Shown: positions 1-9,238, numbered from the stretch's first letter. The stretch is DNA of 64,000 nt from Saccharibacillus endophyticus (GCF_013185185.1 NZ_JAAZWE010000001.1:1240001-1304000); one strand, 5' to 3'. Numbers and translations: made by a program. The notes: generated by a model from the sequence alone, not told the origin.

Positions 1-79
1 GTCTGTCTCATTCAATCACCCCCATAAAGAACCGGATCTATCTTCTGCATACACACTAAGCGAAGATCGAATTTCGGCA

Positions 80-2263
80 ATGCCGATCCCTTTCCTATCC
101 CCGCTCCTACGTGAGTTAAATGAAACGGCCAAGCGCAGAATGGCGCAAGTTCTTGAATTCTCTTTTGCCCGTCGAGGCGCTTATAAGTGGCCCCAAGTGC
201 TATTTGCCAAGTCGATGCTTGATCTATCCGCCCGAGCGCGGGGCAGCCGGGAGATCAGATCCAAGCTGGCGGAGGCTCTGATTGCAGCCGTACGCCCCCT
301 GCTCGATTCGACGGATCCGGCCTTTTCTCCGGAACAATTCGATAAGAATCCTTCAGGTTGGACGCTGCAGCACGGCAAGTGGCATTGTTATTGGGCGTTA
401 TATTTTTCCTCGTCAGCCGATCCGTTCGAAGAAACCGGACGTCTGCGGCTTGAACGATTGGCTGCCGAAACGACCCTTGAAGCGCCCGCTGCGGAACCTC
501 CTGCAGAGGCGACGGTTGCGCTTGATCCTCTGCCCTCCCACCCTCGCAATGAAGCGGCCGAACAGCGTCGCATCGAAAAGCTTAACAAGCGTATCGAAGC
601 ATTGGAGGAGCGAGCGCGCCGGGAAGAAGAGCGGGCACGACGAGCGGAAAAAGAAACTTCGGACGCCAAACGCGAAACGGCCAAGCTGCGCGAGAATTTG
701 AACCGGAGCGAGCTGGAACTGGAGGCCGAACGGCGGCTGACTCATCGATTGACCGAAGAACGGGAGTCTTTTGCAGGACGCCTTGCCGAATCGAAGCGTC
801 AGCACAAGCAGGATCGGAGCCGCCTTGAAGAAGAACTGGCCGAAACGAAACGGATCGCGGAAGCGTTGGAAAGTCGGATTCGAACGATGCAGACTGAAGC
901 TGAACAGGAATCCTTCGCGAATACGGAAATGGAAGATCATGCGGCTGACGATCTTCACGAAGAGCGTTCGTTCTCGAACTCTGACCGATCGCAGGATCAA
1001 GGAACTGTGCATGCAGACCCGGTATCGCCTAATTCCGTAATAAACGCGGACGATACGGAGAGCACGGTCCATCAATTCGATTCCCTTTTGCGACGTGATC
1101 TGCGCGAAACAGGAACCTCGCTGCCAGGCGGGCATGAACCGGGAGACCCTGAGGCTCGAACGCATATGCGTCGCATACTCGACTTGCTGGATGCCGTGGA
1201 TGCTTACGTTGCAGGTCGAAGACTGATGCACGGGGTCGATGTGTTGACGGATAGGCGTCAAGTGCCACGGAATCCCTCGGTCCAACCAAACAACAACCGC
1301 GGGCAAGATGCGCCAGGTCACGAGGAACATCCAAGCCGGCAAGAGCTGCAAGCCGATGCCGGCTTACGCGAAAATCGCGGCATGGCCGAGGCGCTGGAGC
1401 AATTCGAATCGAATGAACGTACAGAGGAAAATGGACAATCCGGCACCTTCTATCGCAGAGACCATGGCGGTTATATCGTGCTCGAAGAAGGGGAGAGCTT
1501 CAATATCACCGAGTCGATGGTGTATAAGCACCAGCTTCAACATGAAGCCGAAGTCTTGTGCATACCGAGACCTGATGGTCATGGCGGAACGCAGTACGAA
1601 ATTTCGCTGCTGTTCCAGGGCGACGATACCTTCTCTCCGGTTCGTCAGTACAACGGGTATGCGGAACAGGATGAATACGGAACCTGGTATGCGGTAGATA
1701 TGAACGATGCGGATCGCCGTTATCCGATCCATGCGCGGGATTTGGATATTCAGCGACCTGTCGATGGTGCGCCTTGCATCTTCAACGTCGGCGAGGAAGA
1801 GACAGTTGCCCGTCTGGCACGCGTCTATCGAGACTTCTCCGCTCCGGATGCGCCGCAAAGAAGGGAATCTTCCGTGCTGCGCTCTGCCTCCTCTTCTTCG
1901 TCTTCGAGCAAATCCAAACGCGAAGGCCGTAAAAGTAAGCCCGAGCCGTTCTTGCAAGGGTGTACGATTGTGGTCATGGGCGGGCAGCGCAAATGGTTTG
2001 AAGACGTGGTCGTGGAAAGCGGCGCCGAATACGTACATGAAAACGGGTTGCGGCCGGACCTTGTCGCTTCGGATTTGCGGCGGGCGCAGGCGCTGTTCCT
2101 TCTGATTACGTCGACGTCGCACCGCGCGTCTTGGGAAAGCGTCGAGCTGGCGAAAGCGGCGGACATCCCCTACTTTATTATTCAAGGATCGAAGTCGAAT
2201 TTGCGGAGTATGTTGTGGGAGAACCGGGACGCGATCATGGAGGCGAACCGAGGCGACTTGTAA
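80..2263 (+). CDS. Large coiled-coil protein with C-terminal DUF2325 domain
   Basis: A 727-residue protein. An N-terminal helical part (about 1-130) is followed by a long, very charged Glu/Arg-rich coiled coil (about 170-275), a hydrophilic linker, a beta-rich middle part (about 455-590), a poly-Ser stretch near 605-615 and a C-terminal domain from about residue 627 (GCTIVVMGGQRKW) that reads as DUF2325. DUF2325 domains are predicted nucleotide- or ligand-binding Rossmann-like folds of unknown role. No signal peptide or membrane segment is seen, so it is probably cytoplasmic. There is no clear ribosome binding site before the ATG, so the start could lie slightly elsewhere. The function is not known. 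An imperfect giant hairpin follows the stop codon directly. Confidence 0.75.
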   Translation: MPIPFLSPLLRELNETAKRRMAQVLEFSFARRGAYKWPQVLFAKSMLDLSARARGSREIRSKLAEALIAAVRPLLDSTDPAFSPEQFDKNPSGWTLQHGKWHCYWALYFSSSADPFEETGRLRLERLAAETTLEAPAAEPPAEATVALDPLPSHPRNEAAEQRRIEKLNKRIEALEERARREEERARRAEKETSDAKRETAKLRENLNRSELELEAERRLTHRLTEERESFAGRLAESKRQHKQDRSRLEEELAETKRIAEALESRIRTMQTEAEQESFANTEMEDHAADDLHEERSFSNSDRSQDQGTVHADPVSPNSVINADDTESTVHQFDSLLRRDLRETGTSLPGGHEPGDPEARTHMRRILDLLDAVDAYVAGRRLMHGVDVLTDRRQVPRNPSVQPNNNRGQDAPGHEEHPSRQELQADAGLRENRGMAEALEQFESNERTEENGQSGTFYRRDHGGYIVLEEGESFNITESMVYKHQLQHEAEVLCIPRPDGHGGTQYEISLLFQGDDTFSPVRQYNGYAEQDEYGTWYAVDMNDADRRYPIHARDLDIQRPVDGAPCIFNVGEEETVARLARVYRDFSAPDAPQRRESSVLRSASSSSSSSKSKREGRKSKPEPFLQGCTIVVMGGQRKWFEDVVVESGAEYVHENGLRPDLVASDLRRAQALFLLITSTSHRASWESVELAKAADIPYFIIQGSKSNLRSMLWENRDAIMEANRGDL

Positions 2264-2274
2264 TTGTCGCTAAG

Positions 2275-2466
2275 GCGGGTAAAGAAGTTCCTATTCGCTG
2301 GGGGAAGCTTGGCGGCTGCGGGTGAAATTCGTTCAAGACGCTGTCTCACCTCGGGAATGAAGATCGGATGGCAGCATCCGATCTTCATTCCCAAGGTTCA
2401 AAGGCGTCTTTCACTGAATTTCCCCCTTCGCCTATCGCTTCGCTGAATAGGAACGGCTTTACCGGA
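2275..2466. repeat. Giant imperfect palindrome, family A copy 1
   Basis: The two halves pair over most of about 190 bp. From outside in, the paired blocks are GGTAAAG/CTTTACC, GTTCCTATTC/GAATAGGAAC, AAATTC/GAATTT, AGACGC/GCGTCT and a terminal stem GGGAATGAAGATCGGAT with its complement. Between them lie unpaired segments GTTCA against TTCACT and TGTCTCAC against GTTCAAAG. These unpaired segments recur in the copy at 62178-62345, while most stem sequences there are different. It sits directly behind the DUF2325 gene. It could be a structured RNA, a mobile palindromic repeat or a transcription end signal. Confidence 0.75.
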
Positions 2467-2519
2467 CGCGGCAAAATTGTGCCGCGTCGGTTAAAAGAGT
2501 AGGAAAAGAAAAAGAGAAA

Positions 2520-2569
2520 AACAACAAAAAGGATCAAGGTTGCTGCGGACCTGATCCTTTTTGTTGTTG
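2520..2569. terminator. Bidirectional terminator-like hairpin
   Basis: AACAACAAAAAGGATCAAG pairs with CTGATCCTTTTTGTTGTTG across an 11-12 nt loop, giving an A-rich 5' arm and a T-rich 3' arm. It lies between the plus-strand DUF2325 gene and the minus-strand NusG-II gene and can serve either. Confidence 0.6.
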
Positions 2570-2619
2570 CCTCAATCTTGCGCATCGGCAATAATCGGTT
2601 CTGGATTGGGGATTATCCT

Positions 2620-2651
2620 GTTTCATTGTTGCGTATACGCAACAATGAAAC
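2620..2651. repeat. 32-bp perfect palindrome
   Basis: The half site GTTTCATTGTTGCGTA is followed immediately by its exact reverse complement with no loop bases. It lies in the convergent gap between the DUF2325 and NusG-II genes. There is no T-run at the end, so it is not an ordinary intrinsic terminator. A protein-binding operator or a cruciform-forming site is equally possible. Confidence 0.8.
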
Positions 2652-2747
2652 CCACTCTTAAGCAGCATGAACAGTGATTGATCCAAAAACCGTCCATTAT
2701 TCGGTGAAAAGCATGTTGGAGTTCGGCGAGATTCGGGCGGTTATTGA

Positions 2748-3236
2748 TCAAGGTCCCAGCATGCCCACTACGGCGTCCAGGCCGTCGTCTTGGCCTTCGG
2801 GCGGGAGGACTTCGACGCGAACGCGGGTGGGGACGCAGACGATTTGTTGGTACGGGCGGGAAATGAAGCCCATGTCGAGCGCGATGCGCTTGGGTGCGTC
2901 CGAGTAGGTCATTCGGATGCCTTTGTCGTAGGCTTTTAGCGTATTGCGGCCGAATTCGGTTCGGATGTCGATCTCTCGTTCTTCTCCCGTTAGCGGTACG
3001 CGTTCGTATTCTTCGCCGTTGACGGTGATGACGGCGACCAGGGTATCGGCGGAAGCAGCGGCGTCGGCTTCTCGCCATTTTTGCCAGGCCAATACGGCGC
3101 CGGCCAGGATTAAAATGGCGGCGATCAGCATAAGATCGCCGCGTTTGATTTTTAGCTTGGGCTCGGTTGATCGGGATCGGGGCCGGGACTCGTCTGTAGG
3201 TTTACCGGGTTCGGGAAATCGTTCTCCGTTGTCCAT
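2748..3236 (-). CDS. NusG domain II-containing membrane-anchored protein
   Basis: A 162-residue protein. After a polar N-terminus (1-32) comes one membrane segment (about 34-52, LMLIAAILILAGAVLAW), then an extracytoplasmic beta-rich domain. That domain has VITVNGEEYERVPL, a pattern typical of NusG_II-domain proteins of Firmicutes, which occur outside NusG itself. The ATG has a good AGGAG site about 8 nt upstream. Members of this group are uncharacterised; a surface role is inferred from topology only. The C-terminal end (about 135-162) is variable. The AAA ATPase gene lies upstream on the same strand about 100 bp away, so co-transcription is possible. Confidence 0.7.
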   Translation of the reverse strand: MDNGERFPEPGKPTDESRPRSRSTEPKLKIKRGDLMLIAAILILAGAVLAWQKWREADAAASADTLVAVITVNGEEYERVPLTGEEREIDIRTEFGRNTLKAYDKGIRMTYSDAPKRIALDMGFISRPYQQIVCVPTRVRVEVLPPEGQDDGLDAVVGMLGP

Positions 3237-3335
3237 CTTTGTTCTCCTTCAAGCTTTCTGATTACATGTTTTCGATCTTGGCTATGCGCCGACCGCTTAT
3301 TGCTTGATTTCTATGACTTCCGGCTTCTCATGCCT

Positions 3336-4160
3336 TTAAGAACGCGCTCCCGCAGCTACCGGTGCCGGGGCATATTCTTCGTAGGACAGGCCGATATGCG
3401 AGCCGTCCATCGGTTGCCGTTCGATGATCGCTTTGCGTTTGGCTTTGAGGACGATCTGCTCGATGTCGGCGAAACTGCAACCGCCGAGCAGACGGCATGC
3501 TTCGGCTTCCGCGCCTTCTTCGCAGCCGAATCCGCCGATCAGCAGGCGAATATAGTCGCGGCGATCTTTTTCATCCGGCAGTTGGTAGGTCATTCGCGTA
3601 TCGAAACGGCGCCAGATGGCCGGGTCCAATTCCGTCTCCAAATTCGTGGCGGCCATAAAAATGCTGCTGTCGCCGAATTCGTCCAGACATTGCAGCAGCG
3701 TATTGACGGCACGCGCCATCTCTTTCACTTCATCGCCGCTTTCGCGCGTACGGGCTACGGCATCGAATTCATCCAGAAACAACACGCACGGAACGACGGA
3801 CGCATAATCGAAAATTTTGCGGATATTGCTGCCTGTCTCGCCCAGATGGCTGTGGATCAACGCATCCAATCGCACGACGATCAAAGGTAATCCGAGTGAA
3901 GCCGCGACGTGAAAAGCCGTCAGCGTTTTCCCCGTTCCCGGCGGTCCGTACATCACCACTTTGTTGGGAATCGGTACGCCATGCTCGTTGAATTCCTCTC
4001 TCCGTCCCAAAATGGTCATAAACTCTTGCACGATACGTCGATTTCGCTCCGGCAAAACCAAATATTTCACTTTGCGTACGCAGTCTTTTGCTTCATATAT
4101 CGTAGCCATATCCGTGCCTTTGGATCTTGGCAGGCGTGCGGCTGTAGATGATTTGCCCAT
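3336..4160 (-). CDS. AAA-family ATPase
   Basis: A 274-residue single-domain AAA ATPase. Walker A is GPPGTGKT (72-79), Walker B is VLFLDEFDA (126-134), sensor 1 is in AATN (170-173) and the arginine-finger-like WRRFD is at about 183-187, followed by a C-terminal helical lid. This is the SpoVK/FtsH-like classical AAA arrangement without a protease domain, so it likely remodels proteins as a ring. The ATG at 4160 has GAGAGGAG upstream; a second ATG at 4109 (MATIYEAKD) is a plausible alternative. No substrate can be named. Confidence 0.8.
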   Translation of the reverse strand: MGKSSTAARLPRSKGTDMATIYEAKDCVRKVKYLVLPERNRRIVQEFMTILGRREEFNEHGVPIPNKVVMYGPPGTGKTLTAFHVAASLGLPLIVVRLDALIHSHLGETGSNIRKIFDYASVVPCVLFLDEFDAVARTRESGDEVKEMARAVNTLLQCLDEFGDSSIFMAATNLETELDPAIWRRFDTRMTYQLPDEKDRRDYIRLLIGGFGCEEGAEAEACRLLGGCSFADIEQIVLKAKRKAIIERQPMDGSHIGLSYEEYAPAPVAAGARS

Positions 4161-4289
4161 TCTTTCGCTTACTCCTCTCGACGCCTCTCAATCTGAAGCT
4201 CATATCTGCATTTTTAATTAATAGTAATCATTACTATTTAACTACGGAATACTCAAGATGTCAAACGATCTGTATCAAAAAAGCGCCTT

Positions 4290-4520
4290 TTAGACGGATT
4301 CAAAATCCGACCAAAAAGCGCTTAGCATGAGAATGCCGACGCTTCGCATGCTGCGTCCGTACAGACCGTAGATCAGCTCATCGAGAATGAGAGCATCCGG
4401 TTGTCCCATCATTCCGGCGGCAAAAGCCAGTCGCTGCTTTTGCCCGCCCGAGAGTGCAGCCGGATGGCGATCGCGCACTTCCCAAAGTTCCAGCTCACGC
4501 AGAAAGCTTTCCGCGTTCAA
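4290..4520 (-). pseudogene. ABC transporter ATPase fragment (decayed)
   Basis: The 76-codon reading frame contains the ABC signature ALSGGQKQR, then a Walker B-like segment that reads LILDELIYGLYGRSM where a working protein would have DEPTxGLDGRSM. The conserved Pro and the D-loop Asp are lost. The Walker A half is missing: the frame opens at a TTG exactly where half a family A palindrome (4512-4545) begins. It is a remnant of an ECF or cobalt-type ATPase gene, probably broken when or after the palindrome inserted. Confidence 0.8.
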
Positions 4521-4545
4521 AGGCGTCTCTCGCTGAATTTCTCCC
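4512..4545. repeat. Half copy of family A giant palindrome
   Basis: GTTCAAAGGCGTCT, then CTCGCTGAATTTCTCCCT, matches the right arm of the copy at 2275-2466 (GTTCAAAGGCGTCTTTCACT and GAATTTCCCCCT). The left arm is absent and is replaced by the ABC ATPase remnant, so this copy marks a deletion or recombination junction. Confidence 0.7.
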
Positions 4546-5745
4546 TCAGCTTGGCTTCGGCCCAGTAATTTTTGGGTGCATCTTTTTTCCGTTTAGAGCC
4601 GCGACGATAAAAGCGATTAGGGCCAGGAGTGTGCAGCATGTGAAAACTGTCGGGTATGAGCTGATTTGGGCGATCCAGCCGAAAACGAGGCCGCCGAGTG
4701 CGAAGCCCAAGTCGTAGGACGACATGAACAGGCCCATTAAGGTATAGCGGGCTTGGTTCGGCAGAGCGAAAGATAAATAAGTAGTCAAGGTCGGGTACAG
4801 GAATGCGAGCGCCAGACCGTTGAAGACGGCGGACAGGTACACGAGGCTTCCAAGCATCTGCGGCACTGCAAGCATCTGTGTGCCGACGGCGGATGCTAGA
4901 AGGAGGCCCAGGATCAAGGCTGCGCTCCAGCGGCCGTCGGACGGGATTTTTTTGCGGAAAACGAAACGGCAGACCACTACGGTCGCGCCTTGCAGAGCCA
5001 GATATATGCCGACGTTTCCGCTGTTTGTAGAGATGAGGTACAGCGGTAAAAAGGTCGCGATCGCGCCGAATATACATGAGGTTAACAGCATGATGAAGGT
5101 GCTGACGCCGAGCGGGCGGCTGCGGCCGATTTCGCCGAACGAGTCTATCAATCCGCGCAGCGTGTAAGATTGCTTATGCGCGGACGCTTTGGGCAAAGGC
5201 AGCGAAAGTCCCGCAGCAATCGCCGCAAAAGCCAACAGCAGCATCGCTCCGCCGAAAGCAAAGCTTCCTCCGCGTTCCCATAATTCGACGGCAAGAAGCG
5301 GACCGACGAGCGAAGGCAGCATGGTCGACAGCGTGTAGAGCGACAATCCCTGGCCGCGGTCTTTGTCATCCAATCGCTCCATGATTCCGGCCTGCATCGT
5401 CATGGAAAAGAATGCCGTCGCCGCGCCTTGCAGCGCTCGGAGCCAGATGTAGCCTTCGATGCCGGACACGGCATATAGCAGCAGCGTGATCGCATGAACG
5501 ACAAGCAAACCGCGCATGACCGCAAGCGGTCCGAATCGACCGATCCATTGGCCGGCGAGCGGACGCAGCAGCATGCAAGTCAGCATATAAGCGCCCATCA
5601 TCAAGCCGATGCCGCCTTGTCCGAGACCGGCATCGGCACTTCGCAAAGGCAGAGCTACGGTCAATACGGAATTAGCGAAAAAGAATAAAAAGGCAAGCGT
5701 ATAGAGACGTATAAATCCCGCGGATGCGGGGCTGGCGCGATTCAA
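4546..5745 (-). CDS. MFS transporter
   Basis: A 399-residue, very hydrophobic protein with about 12 membrane segments and the usual central loop after TM6 (around 190-205). The A-like loop GQWIGRFGPLAVMRG lies after TM2. Family members of this size export drugs or metabolites by proton antiport; the substrate cannot be told from sequence. Translation most likely starts at TTG (5745), because GGAGG lies 7-8 nt before it and no in-frame ATG is near. The 3' end overlaps the region of the palindrome half copy, so the last residues may be abnormal. It is followed upstream by the divergently placed terminator-free gap to the amidohydrolase gene. Confidence 0.85.
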   Translation of the reverse strand: MNRASPASAGFIRLYTLAFLFFFANSVLTVALPLRSADAGLGQGGIGLMMGAYMLTCMLLRPLAGQWIGRFGPLAVMRGLLVVHAITLLLYAVSGIEGYIWLRALQGAATAFFSMTMQAGIMERLDDKDRGQGLSLYTLSTMLPSLVGPLLAVELWERGGSFAFGGAMLLLAFAAIAAGLSLPLPKASAHKQSYTLRGLIDSFGEIGRSRPLGVSTFIMLLTSCIFGAIATFLPLYLISTNSGNVGIYLALQGATVVVCRFVFRKKIPSDGRWSAALILGLLLASAVGTQMLAVPQMLGSLVYLSAVFNGLALAFLYPTLTTYLSFALPNQARYTLMGLFMSSYDLGFALGGLVFGWIAQISSYPTVFTCCTLLALIAFIVAALNGKKMHPKITGPKPS

Positions 5746-5816
5746 TCCATATCCTCCTTCAAACGGGGAGCATGCTGCAGTCTGCGCACGCTCCCTTTTT
5801 CCCGATCATTCGACGG

Positions 5817-7439
5817 CTATGCCTGATAAGCCACTTGACCGTTCACGACGGTCATGAGCGCTTTGGCTTGCAGCAGCGATTGTTCGCCTTCCGCAATATC
5901 CCGGTCCAAAACGGTAAAGTCGGCGGCAAAACCTTCACGCAGCTGACCCCGTTCCGCCTCCTCGGCCGCGGCCAACGCGCTGCCTTCGGTGAACAGCCAA
6001 AGCGATTGCTCCAGGCTCAAGCGCTCCTTCGGCAGATAGCCTTCGGCAGGTTCGGCCCTATCCGGACGACGACGCGTCATCGCCGCATGGAAGCCGAGCA
6101 GCGGATTCAGCGGCTCGATCGGCGCGTCGCTTCCGCCTGCGCAGATCACGCCCGCGTCGATGATCTTTTTCCACGCATACAGATAATCCGTCCGCTCCGG
6201 CCCTACCCGATCCAGCACCCACGGGAAATCGCTGGCGACGAAACGCGGCTGGATATCGGCGATCAATTGCAGCTTTGTCATGCGGTGCAGCAGCTCGGCA
6301 TCCAGCACCTGCGCGTGGATAAAGCGGTCGGGTAAATTCGTGATGCCTGAACCTGCGAGCGGAAACTTTTCCATCGCGGCAAGCGTCAGATCCGCCGCTC
6401 CGTCTCCGATCGCATGCACGGCAATCGGGAAGCCGAGCGAACGGGCGCGAGCAGTAAGCCGATGCAGCCGTTCCGCCGAATGAATCGCCATGCCGCTTGT
6501 GTGCGGAGCATCATGATAAGGTGCGTTCAGCAGCGCGGTTCGCCCTCCGATCGCGCCGTCGGAGAAAATCTTGACCGCGCCGATCCGCAGCCATTCGTCG
6601 CCGTCGCCCGCCGTCAACCCCAAACGCTCGGCCTCGTCCAGATAATCATGGAAAATAAGCTGATGCGAGCGGAACAAAACGCCTTCCTCGCGCAGCTCGC
6701 GGTGGATGCGGCGCATGATATCGATCCCGCCCAGATACCGAAGATCCTCGGTATGCGCGGCAGTCAATCCGAGGCTCAGCGCATATTCGCAGGCGGCGCG
6801 GATCGTGGATTTTTTGGCGGCGTAATCCGGTTCGGGCTGCACGGCGATCAGCAATTTGCAGGCTTCTTCATAGATCCAGCCGTTTAGTCCGCCCGACTCG
6901 TCCCGACCGAAAGCGCCGGACAGCGGATCGGGTGTCTCGCCAGTCACGCCTGCCCGGCGGAAGGCTTCGGTATTGGCGAGAAACGCATGGAAACACGTAC
7001 GCGTGAGATAAAGCGGATGCTGCCCTGCCGCTTCGTCCAACTCGGCAAGAGTCGGAGCGAGCGCGGGCGAAAACGCATTTTCATTCCAATTCAATCCGAA
7101 AATCCACTCGCCGTCCGGCGTCTGCCGCGCACGTTCGCGAATTTGCCGGAGCATCCGGTCTTTGGACGACGTATCGGAAAAATCGAGCGCCGACAACTTC
7201 ATGCCCTGCATCGACAAGTGCATATGCGAATCCGTCAGGCCCGGCAGCACGTAAGCGCCGTTCCAGTCGACCGTCTTGTAATCGCGTCCCGACAATTGCA
7301 GCTCTAATTCGCGCGCCATGCCGACGGCTCGGATAAGGCCGTTTTCCGCATATGCCGCGTCCGGCCCATTCGGCGCCGCATGAAGGCCGATTCGGCCGTT
7401 TTTGAATAAGGTTCCCTGGGTTATGGTCACAAGGTTCAT
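5817..7439 (-). CDS. YtcJ-type metal-dependent amidohydrolase
   Basis: About 540 residues. The metal-binding motif of amidohydrolases (DSHMHL) is near residue 70. Later motifs are KIFSDGAIGGRTALL, HAIGD, HAQVL and GGSDAPIEPLNPLLG, the set found in the YtcJ/LAF3-like family of metal-dependent hydrolases. The N- and C-terminal strands (GTLFKNGRIG and VNGQVAYQA) form the composite sandwich typical of the superfamily. Substrates of YtcJ-type enzymes are not settled; N-acyl or amide compounds are likely. The reading frame is open further upstream, but alignment to family architecture favours the ATG at 7439, preceded by GAGAAGGGA. Confidence 0.85.
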   Translation of the reverse strand: MNLVTITQGTLFKNGRIGLHAAPNGPDAAYAENGLIRAVGMARELELQLSGRDYKTVDWNGAYVLPGLTDSHMHLSMQGMKLSALDFSDTSSKDRMLRQIRERARQTPDGEWIFGLNWNENAFSPALAPTLAELDEAAGQHPLYLTRTCFHAFLANTEAFRRAGVTGETPDPLSGAFGRDESGGLNGWIYEEACKLLIAVQPEPDYAAKKSTIRAACEYALSLGLTAAHTEDLRYLGGIDIMRRIHRELREEGVLFRSHQLIFHDYLDEAERLGLTAGDGDEWLRIGAVKIFSDGAIGGRTALLNAPYHDAPHTSGMAIHSAERLHRLTARARSLGFPIAVHAIGDGAADLTLAAMEKFPLAGSGITNLPDRFIHAQVLDAELLHRMTKLQLIADIQPRFVASDFPWVLDRVGPERTDYLYAWKKIIDAGVICAGGSDAPIEPLNPLLGFHAAMTRRRPDRAEPAEGYLPKERLSLEQSLWLFTEGSALAAAEEAERGQLREGFAADFTVLDRDIAEGEQSLLQAKALMTVVNGQVAYQA

Positions 7440-7618
7440 TCCCTTCTCGGTTCGATTCAGACCTATCGTTGAGTGTACCATAAGCATGTACGGCAAGGGA
7501 GCTTTACACATTCCGGCTTTGCGTTTGACACGGCATTGATATTTACTCCTTACACTGGCAGAAGCCTGTAATGAATGCGGGTACATATCCTATGCCGACA
7601 AAGGAGCACGACTTACTT

Positions 7619-9214
7619 ATGAAGCTGAGCACTTACCCGAAATTCCGTCGTTTGTTAACCGCAGGAACCGCAGCGCTGGCCGTCGGGGTTGTGTCCTTGA
7701 ATGCCAACATCGGAACGCTGAATGCCGAAGCAGCGGCTCCGCAAATTCCGCTTCGCGCAGCCGCCGAAAATTTGTTGAGCAAGGTCACGTGGAACGCTTC
7801 CTCGGATAGCGTAACCGTAGAAGGCGAAGGGTTGAGCGGAACGTTTACGCTAGGCTCGACCTCGGCTGCGCTGAATGGAAAAGCAATGACGCTCGACGCT
7901 GCTCCTTATGCACAAAACGGACGCGTTTACGTATCCGAGATGGGCCTGACCGCGCTTCGGGATGCTTCTGCCGTTGCGCAAAACCGGACGGGCTTCGAGC
8001 TTGTGTCTTCGTTCGACGTTCCTTCGGGCAAAGCGGAGATCGCTTCGTCCACACCGGACGGACAACGTTTGATTGTAACCGAAGCAGATGCCGGAAGTAT
8101 CGCCGTGCTGGATATTGCCGATCCGATGCAGCCGTCTCTTTTAAAAAATGTCAGCTTTAAGTCCTTGTCCGACAAAGCCGAAGTGACCAGCGTCGCAGTA
8201 ATGCCGGACGGCAATTACGCGCTCGCGGTGATTCGGACAGGAGATACGATGCAGCTTGCGAATCCCGGCATTCTCGCGGTCGTCGACTTGCGCACGTACG
8301 AAATCGCCAAAACGTATCCGCTTGGCATCGGTCCCGATTCGATCGCCGTATCCAAAGACGGGCGTTATGCCGTAATCGCGATCGAAGACGAGGAGCTTGA
8401 TCCGGCAACGGACGAATACGATTATCCGAACGCCAAGCGTCCGGGCAGCATCAGTGTCATCGAATTTACAGACGGGGATGCGTTAAGCGGCACGCTCACA
8501 GATCTGCCGGTCGATTTATCGGGAACGGAAGGCGCGATTTATCCACACGAGCCGCAGCCCGAGTATGTCGCGATCAATGAAGCGGGAACGACAGCGGCTG
8601 TCACTTTGCAGGAAAACAACGCGATAGCGCTTGTCGATTTGGCTACGAAAAAAGTGACCAAAATCTTCGCTCTCGGCACAACGACGCATGCGGCGGATGT
8701 TGAGGAAGACGGCCTGGTTTCTTTCACAAGTACGATGCAGGGGCGGTTCGAGCCTGACGGCATCGTCTTTTCGCCGGATGGCAAACATCTGATCACCGCC
8801 AATGAAGGCGACTTGGGCAAAAATGAGTTCGAAGACAGCGTGCGCGCGGGCGGACGCAATATCGCGGTGTGGGATCTGGACGGTAACCTGGTGTATGACA
8901 GCCTGAACTTGATCGACGAGGCGACCGCCCGGGCCGGTGTGTATCCCGACGACCGTAGCCCTAACAAAGGCAGCGAGGTAGAAAACCTGGCCGTGTCCAC
9001 AATAGACGGACAACCGATCTTGGCTGTCGCGGCGGAACGCGCAGATGCGATCTTGTTCTTCGACCTGACGGATGCCGCGAAACCAACGTATCTCGGATTG
9101 ATCCGCACAGCAGGCGAATCTCCGGAAGGCATTCACCGCGTGAGCGGACGCGATTTGTTTATCAGTGCCGATGAAGGCACGGGTACGATCAGCTTTTACG
9201 CCAAATCCAAGTGA
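7619..9214 (+). CDS. Secreted beta-propeller protein (choice-of-anchor I / YVTN-like)
   Basis: About 531 residues. A signal peptide (Lys/Arg start, hydrophobic 12-26, cleavage probably after AEAAA) precedes repeated blades such as SIAVLDIADP, SIAVSKDGRYAVIAIEDEE, YVAINEAGTTAAVTLQE and GIVFSPDGKHLITANEGD. The segment PDDRSPNKGSEVEN near residue 440 is typical of choice-of-anchor I/LVIVD-type propeller proteins. The ATG at 7619 is preceded by AAAGGAG and opens the signal peptide; in-frame ATGs upstream would place it internally. It is exported; no catalytic residues can be assigned. A strong hairpin terminator follows at 9239. Confidence 0.75.
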   Translation: MKLSTYPKFRRLLTAGTAALAVGVVSLNANIGTLNAEAAAPQIPLRAAAENLLSKVTWNASSDSVTVEGEGLSGTFTLGSTSAALNGKAMTLDAAPYAQNGRVYVSEMGLTALRDASAVAQNRTGFELVSSFDVPSGKAEIASSTPDGQRLIVTEADAGSIAVLDIADPMQPSLLKNVSFKSLSDKAEVTSVAVMPDGNYALAVIRTGDTMQLANPGILAVVDLRTYEIAKTYPLGIGPDSIAVSKDGRYAVIAIEDEELDPATDEYDYPNAKRPGSISVIEFTDGDALSGTLTDLPVDLSGTEGAIYPHEPQPEYVAINEAGTTAAVTLQENNAIALVDLATKKVTKIFALGTTTHAADVEEDGLVSFTSTMQGRFEPDGIVFSPDGKHLITANEGDLGKNEFEDSVRAGGRNIAVWDLDGNLVYDSLNLIDEATARAGVYPDDRSPNKGSEVENLAVSTIDGQPILAVAAERADAILFFDLTDAAKPTYLGLIRTAGESPEGIHRVSGRDLFISADEGTGTISFYAKSK

Positions 9215-9238
9215 ATATGCGATAAATTCGACACGTTT

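Noticed and set aside
413-1351. Long minus-strand open frame inside the DUF2325 gene
   Set aside because: Arg/Phe-rich shadow translation with no start signal, entirely within a well-supported plus-strand gene.
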